In this document: piece after piece, positions 25,294 to 33,823 of the stretch
Layout: each line of letters starts with the position of its first letter
Numbering within the stretch: the first letter of the stretch is position 1
Origin: Acidobacteriota bacterium
GTDB lineage: Bacteria > Acidobacteriota > Terriglobia > Bryobacterales > Bryobacteraceae
Direction: 5' to 3'
Length of the DNA: 64,000 nt
Assembly: GCA_018268715.1 (NCBI GenBank)
Contig: JAFDVZ010000008.1
Coordinates: 308,325 to 372,324, forward strand
Translations under genes and position numbers: made by a program
The notes under the pieces: generated by a model
What the model was told of the DNA's origin: nothing
The model's database searches: none
The model's input: the letters and a program-made list of their open reading frames with translations, nothing else

Positions 25294-28200
25294 CTAGAAA
25301 ATGATCTTCAATCCAAGCTCCATCTGACGGCCCGAGTTACCGGAGCCGTAGGTGGCTGACTGTTGTCCGAACTGTCCGCCCGGAGAGCCCTGGTAGAGAG
25401 CCTGGCCGAACGTGGACGAGTAGATGTTGGTGTCCGGATCGCCGCGATTCAACTTGTTGGTGGCGTTGTAGGCCGCCATCTTGAATTCGGTCCTGATCCG
25501 CTCGGTGATTTTGAACGCCTTGGAGAGAGTGCCGTCCACATTGAAGAACGCGGGGCCGGTCAGACAGCCGAACTGCATCGGGTTGGTGCGCAGCACATAG
25601 GTGTTGGCCGGAATCTGCTGGAATGCGGCGGTGTTGAACCAATGCTGCGGCGTGCGGCCTCCCGAGCAGGGATCGCCGACGACGAGCATGTTGTCAAACC
25701 GGGGATAGTCGCCGCTGGTGTAAGTCATGGCGCCCACCAGCTTCCATCCGCCGATCAGGAAATCGGCGGCCTTCGGCATGTTGGTCAGGTACTTGCGTCC
25801 CTGGCCGAACGGCAGTTCGTAGGTGCTGGCGACGGTGTAGCGGTTGCGGGGCTGGTTGCTGTCCTGCCAGGTCAGATGACCCGTGTACGTGTCCTGATCG
25901 TTGAAGTAGATCTGATTCCGCTCACGAATGTACACGTAGGAGAACAGGAAGTTCCAGCCGTGGCTGAACACTTTCTGCGCCTTGATTTCGAGCGAGTTAT
26001 AACTCTCACCCGCGCAGCAATGGCCGAATTCGGCGAGTCCCGAATACTGCGGGTAGGGGACCAACAGCGAACTCAGCGGAACGGTCTTCTGGTTGTACAG
26101 CGGACCGGGCATGATGGTCTGGTTCAGATAGTGGTAGAAGGGATTGTCCACCGTCTGGTTCAGAGCGTTCTGGTACTTCAACTGGAGCTGCGGATCCAGC
26201 ATGTTCAGCGACTTGTTATACAACTGGTTGCCGAAGTTGTGGAAGTAAGACGCCATCACCACGATCTGGCCGGGCACCTGGCGCTGGAAGGAGATATTCA
26301 AACGATCGTTGAAAGCCTTCTTGAAGTCCTGCTTGTACCACAGCAGGGCGCCGTTTTGGCCGCGCCCCACCGCGCCGCCCGCGTTCTTGCCGTTGATGGC
26401 GAGCAGTGGATTGCTGGACGGGAAGGGGTTCGAGAAGGTCTGCTGCGGCACGCCGGACAGCAGCGGGGCCGTGTTCTGGTAAGCGGTGACGCCGAAGTAC
26501 GGCGGCTCCAGGAAGCTGACCGTTTCAAAGCCCGTGAAACCGCTCAGGTTGAATTCGGTCGGGATCGTGTAGCGGGCGTAGCCGGCGCGCAGGGAGGTCT
26601 TGTCGTCCACGCGGAAGGCGATGCCCAAGCGGGGCTGCAGCGCCAGCTTAGGCGCGTTCCACATGCCGGGGTTCTTGTCGGAGGTCCAATTCCACTGGCC
26701 GTTGTACTTCCAGTAGCTGGAGCCGACGATGGAGCTGACGGCGGTGGGGATGGTGGGCGGCGCGGACTGCATTTCGGGAATCGACTGGGACAGGTCGAGG
26801 CCGCGCGAGAAGTTGTGAGCCGGATCCCACCACGCCTGTTCGTAGTCGTTGCGGAGTCCGAGGTTCAACGTGATGCGGCGGCTGAGTTTCCAGTCGTCCT
26901 GGAAGAACATGCCGTAGAAGCCGGTATGCGGATCGGGGGCCGGGCCGCCGATCATCTGCGACGAACCATCGAGCGCGCCTAACAGGAAGGTGGCCCACTG
27001 GTCGCCGTAGTGCTTCGTATCGGGATTGTTGAAGGTGTTCGCCGTGACGGCCGTGTTGAAGTTGAAGTTCGTGGTGCTGGACACGTAGGACACGCCGAAA
27101 CTACGCCGGAACTCGAGACCGGCCTTCAGGTAGTGGGAGCCGCGCTGCTGGGAGATCTTCGCGCTGAAGGATTCGCCCTTGGGACGCTGATCCCAATAGA
27201 AACCGCCGCCGCCGAAGCCGGCGCCGCCGATGTTCAGGTGCGGGAAGTACAGCGGCACGCCAGTGCTGGCGCTGGTGTACGGCTTGTACCAGTCGCTGCC
27301 GGTCCAGATGGTGCCCCATCCGCCCTGGAGCGGGCTGGAGACGTAGGCGTCGATGACGTTGTGCCAGTCGCCGTGGAACTCGACGACCGTGCGGGAGTTC
27401 AGGGTCCAACTGGCGTCGCCGGCGATCTGCCAGGCGCCGCGCTCGGTGCCGGTGGGAACGTACAGGTTGGTGGTGGCGAGAGGAGTCGGGTTACCGGCGA
27501 CGTCATCGGTATAATAACGGCTCGCGCGGCCGAACACGCGCCACTTATCGTTAATGTTATAGTCGACGCGGTCCGACCAGTTGTAGTAGTTGTACCGCTC
27601 GATGAAACCCTTCTTATAGTTGTTGACGCCGGTGATATTGTCGCCCGCGTTGTTCGGTCCCCAGAACTGCTTGATCAGGTTGCCGGTGACGGAGTCGAAG
27701 CGGCTGACCGGGATCTTGTTGCCCGGGAAAGCCGAGACCGAGACGGCGCCGGTGGAGGCGTTCAGCGTGGAGGTCCAGGGATCGTAGATGGTGCGCAGGC
27801 CGCCATCGATGTTATAGGACTGGGAGAAGTCGCCGCCCGTTTCGAGGCTGGTGGGAACGGTGTTCACGTAGCTGTTCGGATAGCTGACCTTCCAGTATTC
27901 GAGCGACGCGAAGTTGAAGAGTTTGTTCTTGAGGATGGGGTTGCCGAGGGTGAATCCCATCATGTGCTGGCGCTGGGAGTTGTAGCTATTGGTGGTGCGG
28001 TTGGCCGCGGCGCTCAGCCAGGGGTAGCGGCCCAGGTAGAAGCCCGTGCCGTGCCATTCGTTGGTGCCGCCCTTGGTGGTCATCGAGATGAGGCCGCCGG
28101 CGCTATGGCCGGTTTCGGCGTCGACGCTGTTCTGCGACACGACGACTTCCTGCACGGCGTCGGTGTTCGGAGGATAGCTGCCCTTGTGGCCGAGGCCGAT

Positions 28201-28806
28201 GGGGCTGCCGTCCACCTGAAGATCGTTGGCGAGGTTGGTGCCGCCGCCGAGGTCGACCGAGTTCATCGACCAGGAATGGTAGGGCTGCATTTCGCCGCGG
28301 GTGTTGATGGCCGACGGGGCAAGCAGGGTCAGCTTAAAGGGGTTGCGATCGAGGCGGGGGGTTTCCTCGGCCATCTTGGTGTCGATGGTGAGGTCCTTAT
28401 TGCTCGAGTTGAATTCGACGGCGACGGGCATTTCTGTCACCGTGACGCTGGAGGAGACCGCGCCCGGTTTGAGCACGGCGTCGACCGAAACGTCGCCGCC
28501 CGACTGCACGAGGATGTTTTCCTGCGTCCACTTTCCGAAGCCGGCCAGTTCGACCGTTACGGAATATGTGCCGGGATCGACGCTGTCGAAGAGGTAGAGC
28601 CCGGTCTCCCGGGTCTCTTTGACAACCTTAATGCCCGTGTTGACGTTGGTCAAGGTTACGGTCGCGCCCGTGACGACCGCTTTGCTTTCGTCTGTCACTA
28701 CGCCCTGGACGCGGCCCCTGAAGGTTTGGGCGAAAAGCGAGGCCCCCAACATCAGGAAGAGCGCCAAGGCTGCCAGGACAGACTGTGTCCTTTGGAATCG
28801 AATCAT
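25294..28806 (-). CDS. Oar-like TonB-dependent receptor with carboxypeptidase-regulatory domain
   Basis: The 1170-residue outer-membrane protein has a signal peptide (about 1-26), a carboxypeptidase regulatory-like domain (about 30-110: GRVQGVVTDESKAVVTGATV, TGLYLFDSVDPGTYSVTVEL), a plug domain and a long beta barrel that ends in the aromatic residue Phe. This type of receptor is greatly expanded in Acidobacteriota and is thought to take up oligosaccharides or peptides. The regulator at 29260 is divergent from it, an arrangement typical of this phylum. The ligand cannot be told from sequence. Confidence 0.92.
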   Translation of the reverse strand: MIRFQRTQSVLAALALFLMLGASLFAQTFRGRVQGVVTDESKAVVTGATVTLTNVNTGIKVVKETRETGLYLFDSVDPGTYSVTVELAGFGKWTQENILVQSGGDVSVDAVLKPGAVSSSVTVTEMPVAVEFNSSNKDLTIDTKMAEETPRLDRNPFKLTLLAPSAINTRGEMQPYHSWSMNSVDLGGGTNLANDLQVDGSPIGLGHKGSYPPNTDAVQEVVVSQNSVDAETGHSAGGLISMTTKGGTNEWHGTGFYLGRYPWLSAAANRTTNSYNSQRQHMMGFTLGNPILKNKLFNFASLEYWKVSYPNSYVNTVPTSLETGGDFSQSYNIDGGLRTIYDPWTSTLNASTGAVSVSAFPGNKIPVSRFDSVTGNLIKQFWGPNNAGDNITGVNNYKKGFIERYNYYNWSDRVDYNINDKWRVFGRASRYYTDDVAGNPTPLATTNLYVPTGTERGAWQIAGDASWTLNSRTVVEFHGDWHNVIDAYVSSPLQGGWGTIWTGSDWYKPYTSASTGVPLYFPHLNIGGAGFGGGGFYWDQRPKGESFSAKISQQRGSHYLKAGLEFRRSFGVSYVSSTTNFNFNTAVTANTFNNPDTKHYGDQWATFLLGALDGSSQMIGGPAPDPHTGFYGMFFQDDWKLSRRITLNLGLRNDYEQAWWDPAHNFSRGLDLSQSIPEMQSAPPTIPTAVSSIVGSSYWKYNGQWNWTSDKNPGMWNAPKLALQPRLGIAFRVDDKTSLRAGYARYTIPTEFNLSGFTGFETVSFLEPPYFGVTAYQNTAPLLSGVPQQTFSNPFPSSNPLLAINGKNAGGAVGRGQNGALLWYKQDFKKAFNDRLNISFQRQVPGQIVVMASYFHNFGNQLYNKSLNMLDPQLQLKYQNALNQTVDNPFYHYLNQTIMPGPLYNQKTVPLSSLLVPYPQYSGLAEFGHCCAGESYNSLEIKAQKVFSHGWNFLFSYVYIRERNQIYFNDQDTYTGHLTWQDSNQPRNRYTVASTYELPFGQGRKYLTNMPKAADFLIGGWKLVGAMTYTSGDYPRFDNMLVVGDPCSGGRTPQHWFNTAAFQQIPANTYVLRTNPMQFGCLTGPAFFNVDGTLSKAFKITERIRTEFKMAAYNATNKLNRGDPDTNIYSSTFGQALYQGSPGGQFGQQSATYGSGNSGRQMELGLKIIF

Positions 28807-29259
28807 AGGTTCCCTTGCTCCTGAAGCAACAAATGACGGCCACGCCGGCGAGGGCGGGCCGCAAGACTATGCCCACCGGTCCAAACACTCGATTGGAGAC
28901 CGGTGAACGGTTCGCGGAAGAGGACGGAGACGCTTGGCGCGCGGCGGGTCGGCGGACCGCCCGTTGCGGAGAACCTCGTATCGGTTTCGGACCCTTTGGT
29001 GGCGACGCAGCCAGACGCTCACACTCCACTCCCTGGAAGCCGTATGCACTGAGCGTAGGCCTAATGCCGGTGCCGGGTGCAGGGAATTAGCGGTGGCTTA
29101 ACGGGATGTTTACGTTAATTCAATCGCATTATCAACAACTTAACCGAAGTCTTGAATCTCCCGGTTGAACGTGGGGAAGGCGGGTGATAGACTCGGGCGT
29201 GGATGGTCGCGTCGGTGAATTTCTGACGTCCAGATCCATTTATTAGTTGGTTGGCCGAC
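28807..29259. other. divergent intergenic region between receptor and regulator
   Basis: These 453 bp lie between two divergent genes. The stretch near 29100-29160 is clearly richer in A and T than its surroundings and is the most likely place for promoters, but no box pair close to consensus was found. No gene, RNA or large repeat could be recognised. Confidence 0.5.
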
Positions 29260-30546
29260 ATGGTAGTACCCCCACTCGTGGAGCAGGATGCCCGCTGGGC
29301 GCTCGTCCAGCGGATTGGCGCGAGCCGCCAGTTCATTAAGGCTCCCCAGCTTCGCGAGATCCTCGCCTACATTTGCCAGAGAGCGATCGCCGACCCGACC
29401 TCGGCCATCAAGGAGCACGAGATCGGATGCAACGTGCTCGGCCGGAAGCACGATTTCAATCCGAACGAGGACAATATCGTCCGGGTCCAGATGAGCCACC
29501 TGCGCAAGCGGCTGGACGAATATTTCGCCACCGAGGGCAAGGACGAACCGATTCAGATCTCAATACCTAAAGGCGCCTATGTCCCGTATTTCGCGCCCCG
29601 GCCCGAGCCCGCGCCTCCACCGCCTCCGCCGCCTCCCCGACAGGTTCGGGTGACGGCCGCGGCGATTTTCGGAGTGACCACGGCGGCGTTGGCCATACTG
29701 TGCGTGTTTCTGGCGGCGCGTCTGTTCCTGCCCTCGGCGGGCTCGTCGGCAGTGCGAGGCGACGAGGAACGGGATCCCTTCTGGTCGAGGCTGTTCACCG
29801 GCTCGCAGCCGGCCGCCATTGTAGTGGCGGACAGTTGCACGGCGCTGCTCCAGGACCTGATGCACTCCGATGTGCTCGTTTCCGAATACGCCGGGGGCGG
29901 ATTTCCGCAGAATTGGATCCGAAACGAGAAGGAACCGGGCTTACGGCAGGCGCTCCAACTGCTCGCCGAACGCCAGTATACGAGCCTTGCGGACCTGAAT
30001 GTCTCGCCGAAGCTGATGGACGTGAGCCGGCGTTTCGGGCCGAATCAGGCCCAGGTGCGCTACGCCCGACACCTGAATATTCGCGACTTCAAGACCGGCA
30101 ATTCGATCCTGCTCGGAAGCCGCCGGGGCATCCCGTGGGTGCGGCTGTTCGAGGATCAACTGAACTTCACCATGGTGGAGGATAAGAAGGCCCACGACTT
30201 CTACTTCCTGAACCGTTCGCCCCAACTGGGCGAGCAGACGAGCTATGTCCCGGCCACCCGCGGCGGAGAACTGACGAGCTACGCGGATGTCGCGCTGGTC
30301 CCCAACCTGGATAACAACGGAGTGGTCCTGCTGGTGGCGGGGCTCTCCATGGTCGACACCGAGGAGGCCGGCGAGCTGTTGACCCGCAAGGACGCCTGGA
30401 AATGGCTTGCACAGATCGTCGGCGCCGATGTGGCCAAGGGCAAGTACTTCGAAATCCTGCTGAAGACCAAGGCTGTCGCTGGAGCGGCAAACCGTTCACA
30501 GGTAGTGACTTACCGGCTGATTCAACCCTCATCGCCGAGCCGATAG
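29260..30546 (+). CDS. membrane-anchored winged-helix-type regulator
   Basis: The 428-residue protein has an N-terminal domain (about 5-110: FIKAPQLREILAYICQRAI, IKEHEIGCNVLGRKHDFNPNEDNIVRVQMSHLRKRLDEYF, then IPKGAYVPYF), which is the DNA-binding domain common in Acidobacteriota next to TonB receptors. A Pro-rich linker (PEPAPPPPPPPP) leads to one membrane helix (about 132-155) and a ~270-residue outer part that resembles no family I know. It may sense a ligand outside the membrane and control the divergent receptor. The ATG at 29260 is used; a TTG three codons upstream is an alternative. Confidence 0.82.
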   Translation: MVVPPLVEQDARWALVQRIGASRQFIKAPQLREILAYICQRAIADPTSAIKEHEIGCNVLGRKHDFNPNEDNIVRVQMSHLRKRLDEYFATEGKDEPIQISIPKGAYVPYFAPRPEPAPPPPPPPPRQVRVTAAAIFGVTTAALAILCVFLAARLFLPSAGSSAVRGDEERDPFWSRLFTGSQPAAIVVADSCTALLQDLMHSDVLVSEYAGGGFPQNWIRNEKEPGLRQALQLLAERQYTSLADLNVSPKLMDVSRRFGPNQAQVRYARHLNIRDFKTGNSILLGSRRGIPWVRLFEDQLNFTMVEDKKAHDFYFLNRSPQLGEQTSYVPATRGGELTSYADVALVPNLDNNGVVLLVAGLSMVDTEEAGELLTRKDAWKWLAQIVGADVAKGKYFEILLKTKAVAGAANRSQVVTYRLIQPSSPSR

Positions 30547-31036
30547 CAGCGCCTCGCGGCGTTATGGCTTTTATGGCTTCGCGATGGGTTCGTCAGGGGC
30601 TCGCCCTGGATCGGACTGCGAATCGATTTTGGGGGCTTTTTCAATCACTTCCAGCTATTTTTGGAGCCGTCTCGGTTGGGTTCGGTCATCCCGAATCGCT
30701 TCATGGGGTTTGGCTGCCGCGGTTGATGTCCGCCGGCGTCTGGATGTTACCGCGTCCGGCAGCGGGGAAGTTCTCGTTGTTTGGTCATCGTGTTTCCTTT
30801 CGACTTCAGGATAAGGGGTGAGTCCAGGAAGTGACGGTGGTTTGGAGGTGGTGTGTTTCCTGATAAGTGATTGATTTTTTCGCTGGTTAGGTGGAGTTTT
30901 TATTTTTTTTAGAGTGTCGTGAATGGCGATTTTCGGGGTATCGAAGCAGCCGGAGATGAAACGGCGAAGGCAGCGGTCGCTGTAGGCAGGCAACCGCTCG
31001 CGTCGAACGGCGTATGATTAGGAGTGAGGTTGGAGC
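30547..31036. other. gene-free stretch with decayed family member and repeat A
   Basis: Apart from the dispersed element at 30786-30969 this region has no gene I can support. On the minus strand the element leads to an ATG (30788-30786) whose frame stops after 13 codons, so a former member of the family at 13517 has probably decayed here. The rest (30547-30785) shows no recognisable feature. Confidence 0.6.
30786..30969 (-). repeat. dispersed leader element; includes direct repeat A (30842-30969)
   Basis: The minus strand carries the same blocks as the leader at 13365-13519 (ATACCCCGAAAATCGCC; CTTCCTGGACTC; CCCTTATCCTGAA; GAAAGG) and ends in an ATG at the same place. Its part 30842-30969 is nearly identical to 31786-31912, with a few substitutions and a one-base difference in a T run. 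The two copies lie in the same direction and flank the toxin-antitoxin pair. Confidence 0.8.
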
Positions 31037-31273
31037 GTGGCAACGACGCCTGGTAATACGACTATCACCGAAGCGCTCCCGCCCGTGCGCTTTATCTCGC
31101 TGTCCGTGCGAGCCGGAGAAGTGTTCGCCAATCATGCCAAGGCGCTGAACTGGCTGCAGACTCCGAACCCGTCCTTGCGAGGGAAGACGCCGATCGAGGC
31201 GGCCAACACCGAAGAGGGCTTCGTCGAGGCCGATGAGATCCTGACTCGGATCGAACATGGCGTTCTCGGTTGA
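31037..31273 (+). CDS. Xre/MbcA/ParS-type antitoxin, toxin-binding part only
   Basis: The 78-residue protein corresponds to the C-terminal toxin-binding domain of MbcA/ParS/Xre antitoxins (AKALNWLQTPNPSLRGKTPIEAANTEEGF ... EILTRIEHGVLG). Usual family members are 110-160 residues with a helix-turn-helix at the N terminus, which is missing here. The start is a GTG at 31037. Its stop overlaps the ATG of the RES toxin by one base (TGATG). It may neutralise the toxin but probably cannot bind DNA by itself. A truncation by recombination at the flanking repeat is possible. Confidence 0.85.
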   Translation: MATTPGNTTITEALPPVRFISLSVRAGEVFANHAKALNWLQTPNPSLRGKTPIEAANTEEGFVEADEILTRIEHGVLG

Positions 31274-31761
31274 TGCGCGCCTTTCGATTGTGCAGGAGCA
31301 CATTCCCAGCCTACGACGGTGAGGGCGCTTTTCGTGTGGGTGGCCGGTGGAACTCGAAAGGGACGCGAGTCCTCTATATGAGCGAGAACCGAGCGCTCGC
31401 CGTGCTGGAGATCCTGGTCCATCTTTCCACGACGATCCCCGATCGGTATGTGCTCGGTTCCGCGCAGATCCCCGACGATGTCGCCGTGGAGTTCGTGGAA
31501 ACCCAGGCTCTCCCCGAGCGTTGGTCCACGCTGGATCCACACGAACAGGGAACCACATGGAACCTCGGCGACGAGTGGGTCCGTGCGCGAAGGTCGGCCG
31601 TTCTTTCTGTACCTTCCGTGGTTGCGGCGGAACGGAACTACCTGCTGAATCCGATGCATCCGGACTTCTCGCGGATTGCGTTCGCCGACCCTGTCGCCTT
31701 CCACTTCGACGCTCGTCTTTCGCCATCACGCGGGCACGGCCGTGGACAAGCTGAACATTAG
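31273..31761 (+). CDS. RES-domain toxin (MbcT/ParT type)
   Basis: The 162-residue protein has the Arg-Glu-Ser domain: MRAFRLCRSTFPAYDGEGAF, GGRWNSKGTRVLYMSENRALAVLEIL (with the G-R-W-N motif and the Glu) and RSAVLSVPSVVAAERNYLLNPMHPDF with the Ser. RES toxins degrade NAD or ADP-ribosylate Prs. The gene is coupled to the antitoxin by a one-base overlap. The C terminus ends in an unusual SRGHGRGQAEH tail shortly before direct repeat B, so the last residues may be foreign to the family. Confidence 0.88.
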   Translation: MRAFRLCRSTFPAYDGEGAFRVGGRWNSKGTRVLYMSENRALAVLEILVHLSTTIPDRYVLGSAQIPDDVAVEFVETQALPERWSTLDPHEQGTTWNLGDEWVRARRSAVLSVPSVVAAERNYLLNPMHPDFSRIAFADPVAFHFDARLSPSRGHGRGQAEH

Positions 31762-32191
31762 TACGTCGCAACAGGCAAGAATTGGTTGGAGGTGGTGTGT
31801 TTCTTGATAAGTGATTGATTGTTTTGCCAGTTAGGTGGAGTTTTTATTTTTTCAGAGTGTCGTGAATGGCGATTTTCGGGGTATCGAAGCAGCCGGAGAT
31901 GAAACGGCGAAGAGCCGGTCTCCCCACTGCGGCCGAAGGCGGACCGCCGAGGTTTGCGTCTGGACGGCGGAGGAGGTGGCGCTGCCCCATGAGGATATCA
32001 CCAGCGCCTCGAGCGTCTCTTACAGACACCAGGAGCATGGCCTGCCGTCTTGTGACCAAGGCCTTCGCTATCGAGATCAAGTAGCGCGAGGACAGGAAGC
32101 CGTCCACGAAAGACGCACGGGGAGCCCACACACGGCGGAGCCGTTCCGAAAAGAACGAGTAGCACGCGAGAGCGGCAACTGGCACTTACCG
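31762..32191. other. gene-free stretch with direct repeat B
   Basis: This region contains direct repeat B at 31786-31912 and about 280 bp beyond it in which no gene is convincing. Open frames exist on both strands but none has family likeness or a ribosome site. It may be the remains of another member of the dispersed family. Confidence 0.5.
31786..31912 (-). repeat. direct repeat B, partial copy of the dispersed leader element
   Basis: About 127 bp nearly identical to 30842-30969 and in the same direction. The copy breaks off where the other continues toward the CTTCCTGGACTC block, so it lacks the start-proximal part. Together the two copies bracket an 816-bp unit with the toxin-antitoxin genes. 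Confidence 0.85.
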
Positions 32192-32731
32192 TCAACCGAG
32201 CGGCAATTCGACTTGCGCCTCACCAATTTCGTCAAGAAACCTATTGATTGGCCCCAATGGAAGGCGGATTTTGCGCCGGAGTAGACCTTCGACACTGTCC
32301 CGCAACTGGCGAGCCGACAAGACGCCGAGTTCGTGAAATTGCTGCAACACCCAGAACGTGCCATGGTGGTCCAAATCGCTGCGGCCTGCCAAGGTCCGGC
32401 CCCAAGGATCGTCGACAATCACCATAGCGCCGATTTGGGAAGCCTGCACCACGGCTTCCGCCTCTCCGCGATCCTTCTTCCCTAGCCTTGAACGTTCGGC
32501 CAGCAAGAAATCCACAGCACCCTTGTCGTATTCGTCGCAACGCTCCAGGAAGGCGTAGCTTGCCAACAAGTTCTGAAGTCGGCGCTTTGAGGTCCTCCGC
32601 TTGTAAACATCATCCCTGACGGCTTTTGGTATGAGAACGACAGAAAAGACCAGCGATAATTGCGGAATCAGGTCCAGATGATCGAGCGCGATAATGCACG
32701 AACTGTCGATGGTACAACGAGGCGCCCGCAT
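32192..32731 (-). CDS. PIN-domain-like nuclease
   Basis: The 179-residue protein resembles PIN-domain proteins: TIDSSCIIALDHLDL (Asp9), VVLIPKAVRDDV, DRGEAEAVVQASQIGAMVIVDDPWGRTLA (Glu90, Asp107, Asp108) and GTFWVLQQFHELGVLS. The acidic residues expected of a metal-dependent RNase are present. It follows the TIR-like gene by 14 bp on the same strand and is probably co-transcribed with it. A separate small antitoxin was not found, so this is not an ordinary VapBC pair. It may be the catalytic half of a two-gene module, but that is an inference. Confidence 0.78.
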   Translation of the reverse strand: MRAPRCTIDSSCIIALDHLDLIPQLSLVFSVVLIPKAVRDDVYKRRTSKRRLQNLLASYAFLERCDEYDKGAVDFLLAERSRLGKKDRGEAEAVVQASQIGAMVIVDDPWGRTLAGRSDLDHHGTFWVLQQFHELGVLSARQLRDSVEGLLRRKIRLPLGPINRFLDEIGEAQVELPLG

Positions 32732-32745
32732 GGACGAACGTCAGG

Positions 32746-33210
32746 CTATTCCGCTGATGAGAAGATCAGCAACCCAAGCGCGAGCGTTCCGAGAGCAAGA
32801 AGAGAAGTATTAACGCTTCGCGCGGCGTTCAGTGACTTCAGGTGCTCGACGAGACCCAACTCGGTTTGATGGGGATGGACCGGATCAATGACCAGCAGAT
32901 TCGGACCGAAACGCTGCGTGAGTGCCGGAGCCAATACCGGATCCACCATTACGATAGTCGCCTTGCCCAAAGTGAGGCTGGTGTCGAGTTCCTGCCGACA
33001 CGACTCCGACAGCCCTGACCTGATCACCCCAAGGACCACGTCAGCGTCCTTAAGCTTCTGCGCCGATTCTGCCTCAAGAAACTGACGTTTGTCTCGCCTG
33101 GTGTACGCAGGAGGGACATAGACCGTCAATCCATTCACCGCCGCCAACGCTTGCAATCTCAATGCAGTGACTTGATCGGCAGTGTTTCCGTATGAAATGT
33201 AGACCTTCAT
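32746..33210 (-). CDS. TIR-like domain protein with C-terminal membrane helix
   Basis: The 154-residue protein starts MKVYISYGNTADQVTALRLQ, close to the V-x-I-S-Y-x-x-x-D opening of TIR domains, and continues with ADVVLGVIRSGLSESCRQELDTSL, in which Glu74 sits where TIR NADases have their catalytic Glu, then KATIVMVDP. A hydrophobic helix (about 134-151) at the C terminus would anchor it in the membrane. The ATG at 33210 is preferred over a TTG seven codons upstream. It is the first gene of a pair with the PIN protein. NADase activity is not shown; it could also be a nucleotide-binding sensor. Confidence 0.65.
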   Translation of the reverse strand: MKVYISYGNTADQVTALRLQALAAVNGLTVYVPPAYTRRDKRQFLEAESAQKLKDADVVLGVIRSGLSESCRQELDTSLTLGKATIVMVDPVLAPALTQRFGPNLLVIDPVHPHQTELGLVEHLKSLNAARSVNTSLLALGTLALGLLIFSSAE

Positions 33211-33522
33211 CGGCTTCTCGCTACCCTTCAATTGTAGTCCCCTCCATAATCAACGCCGGACGGGTCCACGTTATCCCGGGAAACGGCCCGCATCGGTCTC
33301 CGAAGGCTTGCCGCCCGGTGCGCGGCTGCCCCGGCGCCACGATGGAGTGGAGTTACTCCGGGCGGACACACCCACCCGCCAGGAAGTGGACCGCACCCAG
33401 CCATGTCGGTCGTCTCTAAACGTCCGAACGACATCACCAGGCGCGAAGGACACACCCCAATTGTGTGTTCCCGCCGGCCACTTGGCCACTTGTGCGGGGC
33501 CGGCATCCGATATCCTTAGAGC
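33211..33522. other. divergent intergenic region
   Basis: About 310 bp between the minus-strand TIR-like gene and the plus-strand DUF3467 gene. A short inverted repeat (ACACA ... TGTGT) near 33450-33470 is the only structure noticed. No gene or clear promoter was recognised. Confidence 0.4.
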
Positions 33523-33819
33523 ATGAATCCTGTCCAGCCCGGACCTCGCATCTCCTTGAACAAGACCGCCGACTATCGCGAAGGGTATGCCAATAGCGTG
33601 CAGGTCCGCGTCAACCTGTGGGACTTCTTCCTGAGCTTCGGCGTGCTGGATCAGACGGCGCCCGATAACGTCCAGATTCACAACTTCCAGGGCGTGTACC
33701 TGAGCCCGCAGCAGGCCAAGGCGCTGGCCAATGTGCTGAACCAGAACCTGCAACAGTACGAGAGCGCGTTCGGAGAGATCCGCCTGGAGCCGCAGGCCGG
33801 CGGGCCGGTCATTCAGTAG
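33523..33819 (+). CDS. DUF3467 domain protein
   Basis: The 98-residue protein matches DUF3467: REGYANSVQVRVNLWDFFLSFG (early strands), VQIHNFQGVYLSPQQAKALANVLNQNLQQYESAFGEIRL (the best-conserved part). Members are small cytoplasmic proteins of unknown function widespread in bacteria. It is followed closely by the glycosyltransferase gene, 4 bp after its stop, so the two are probably in one transcript. Confidence 0.85.
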   Translation: MNPVQPGPRISLNKTADYREGYANSVQVRVNLWDFFLSFGVLDQTAPDNVQIHNFQGVYLSPQQAKALANVLNQNLQQYESAFGEIRLEPQAGGPVIQ

Positions 33820-33823
33820 CCGG

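Noticed and set aside
25363-28824. Long plus-strand frames (539 and 604 codons) opposite the TonB receptor
   Set aside because: They have no likeness to known proteins and mirror the receptor codons.
31835-32284. A 149-codon plus-strand frame in the gene-free stretch
   Set aside because: It begins within repeat B and crosses the PIN gene antisense, with no likeness or ribosome site.
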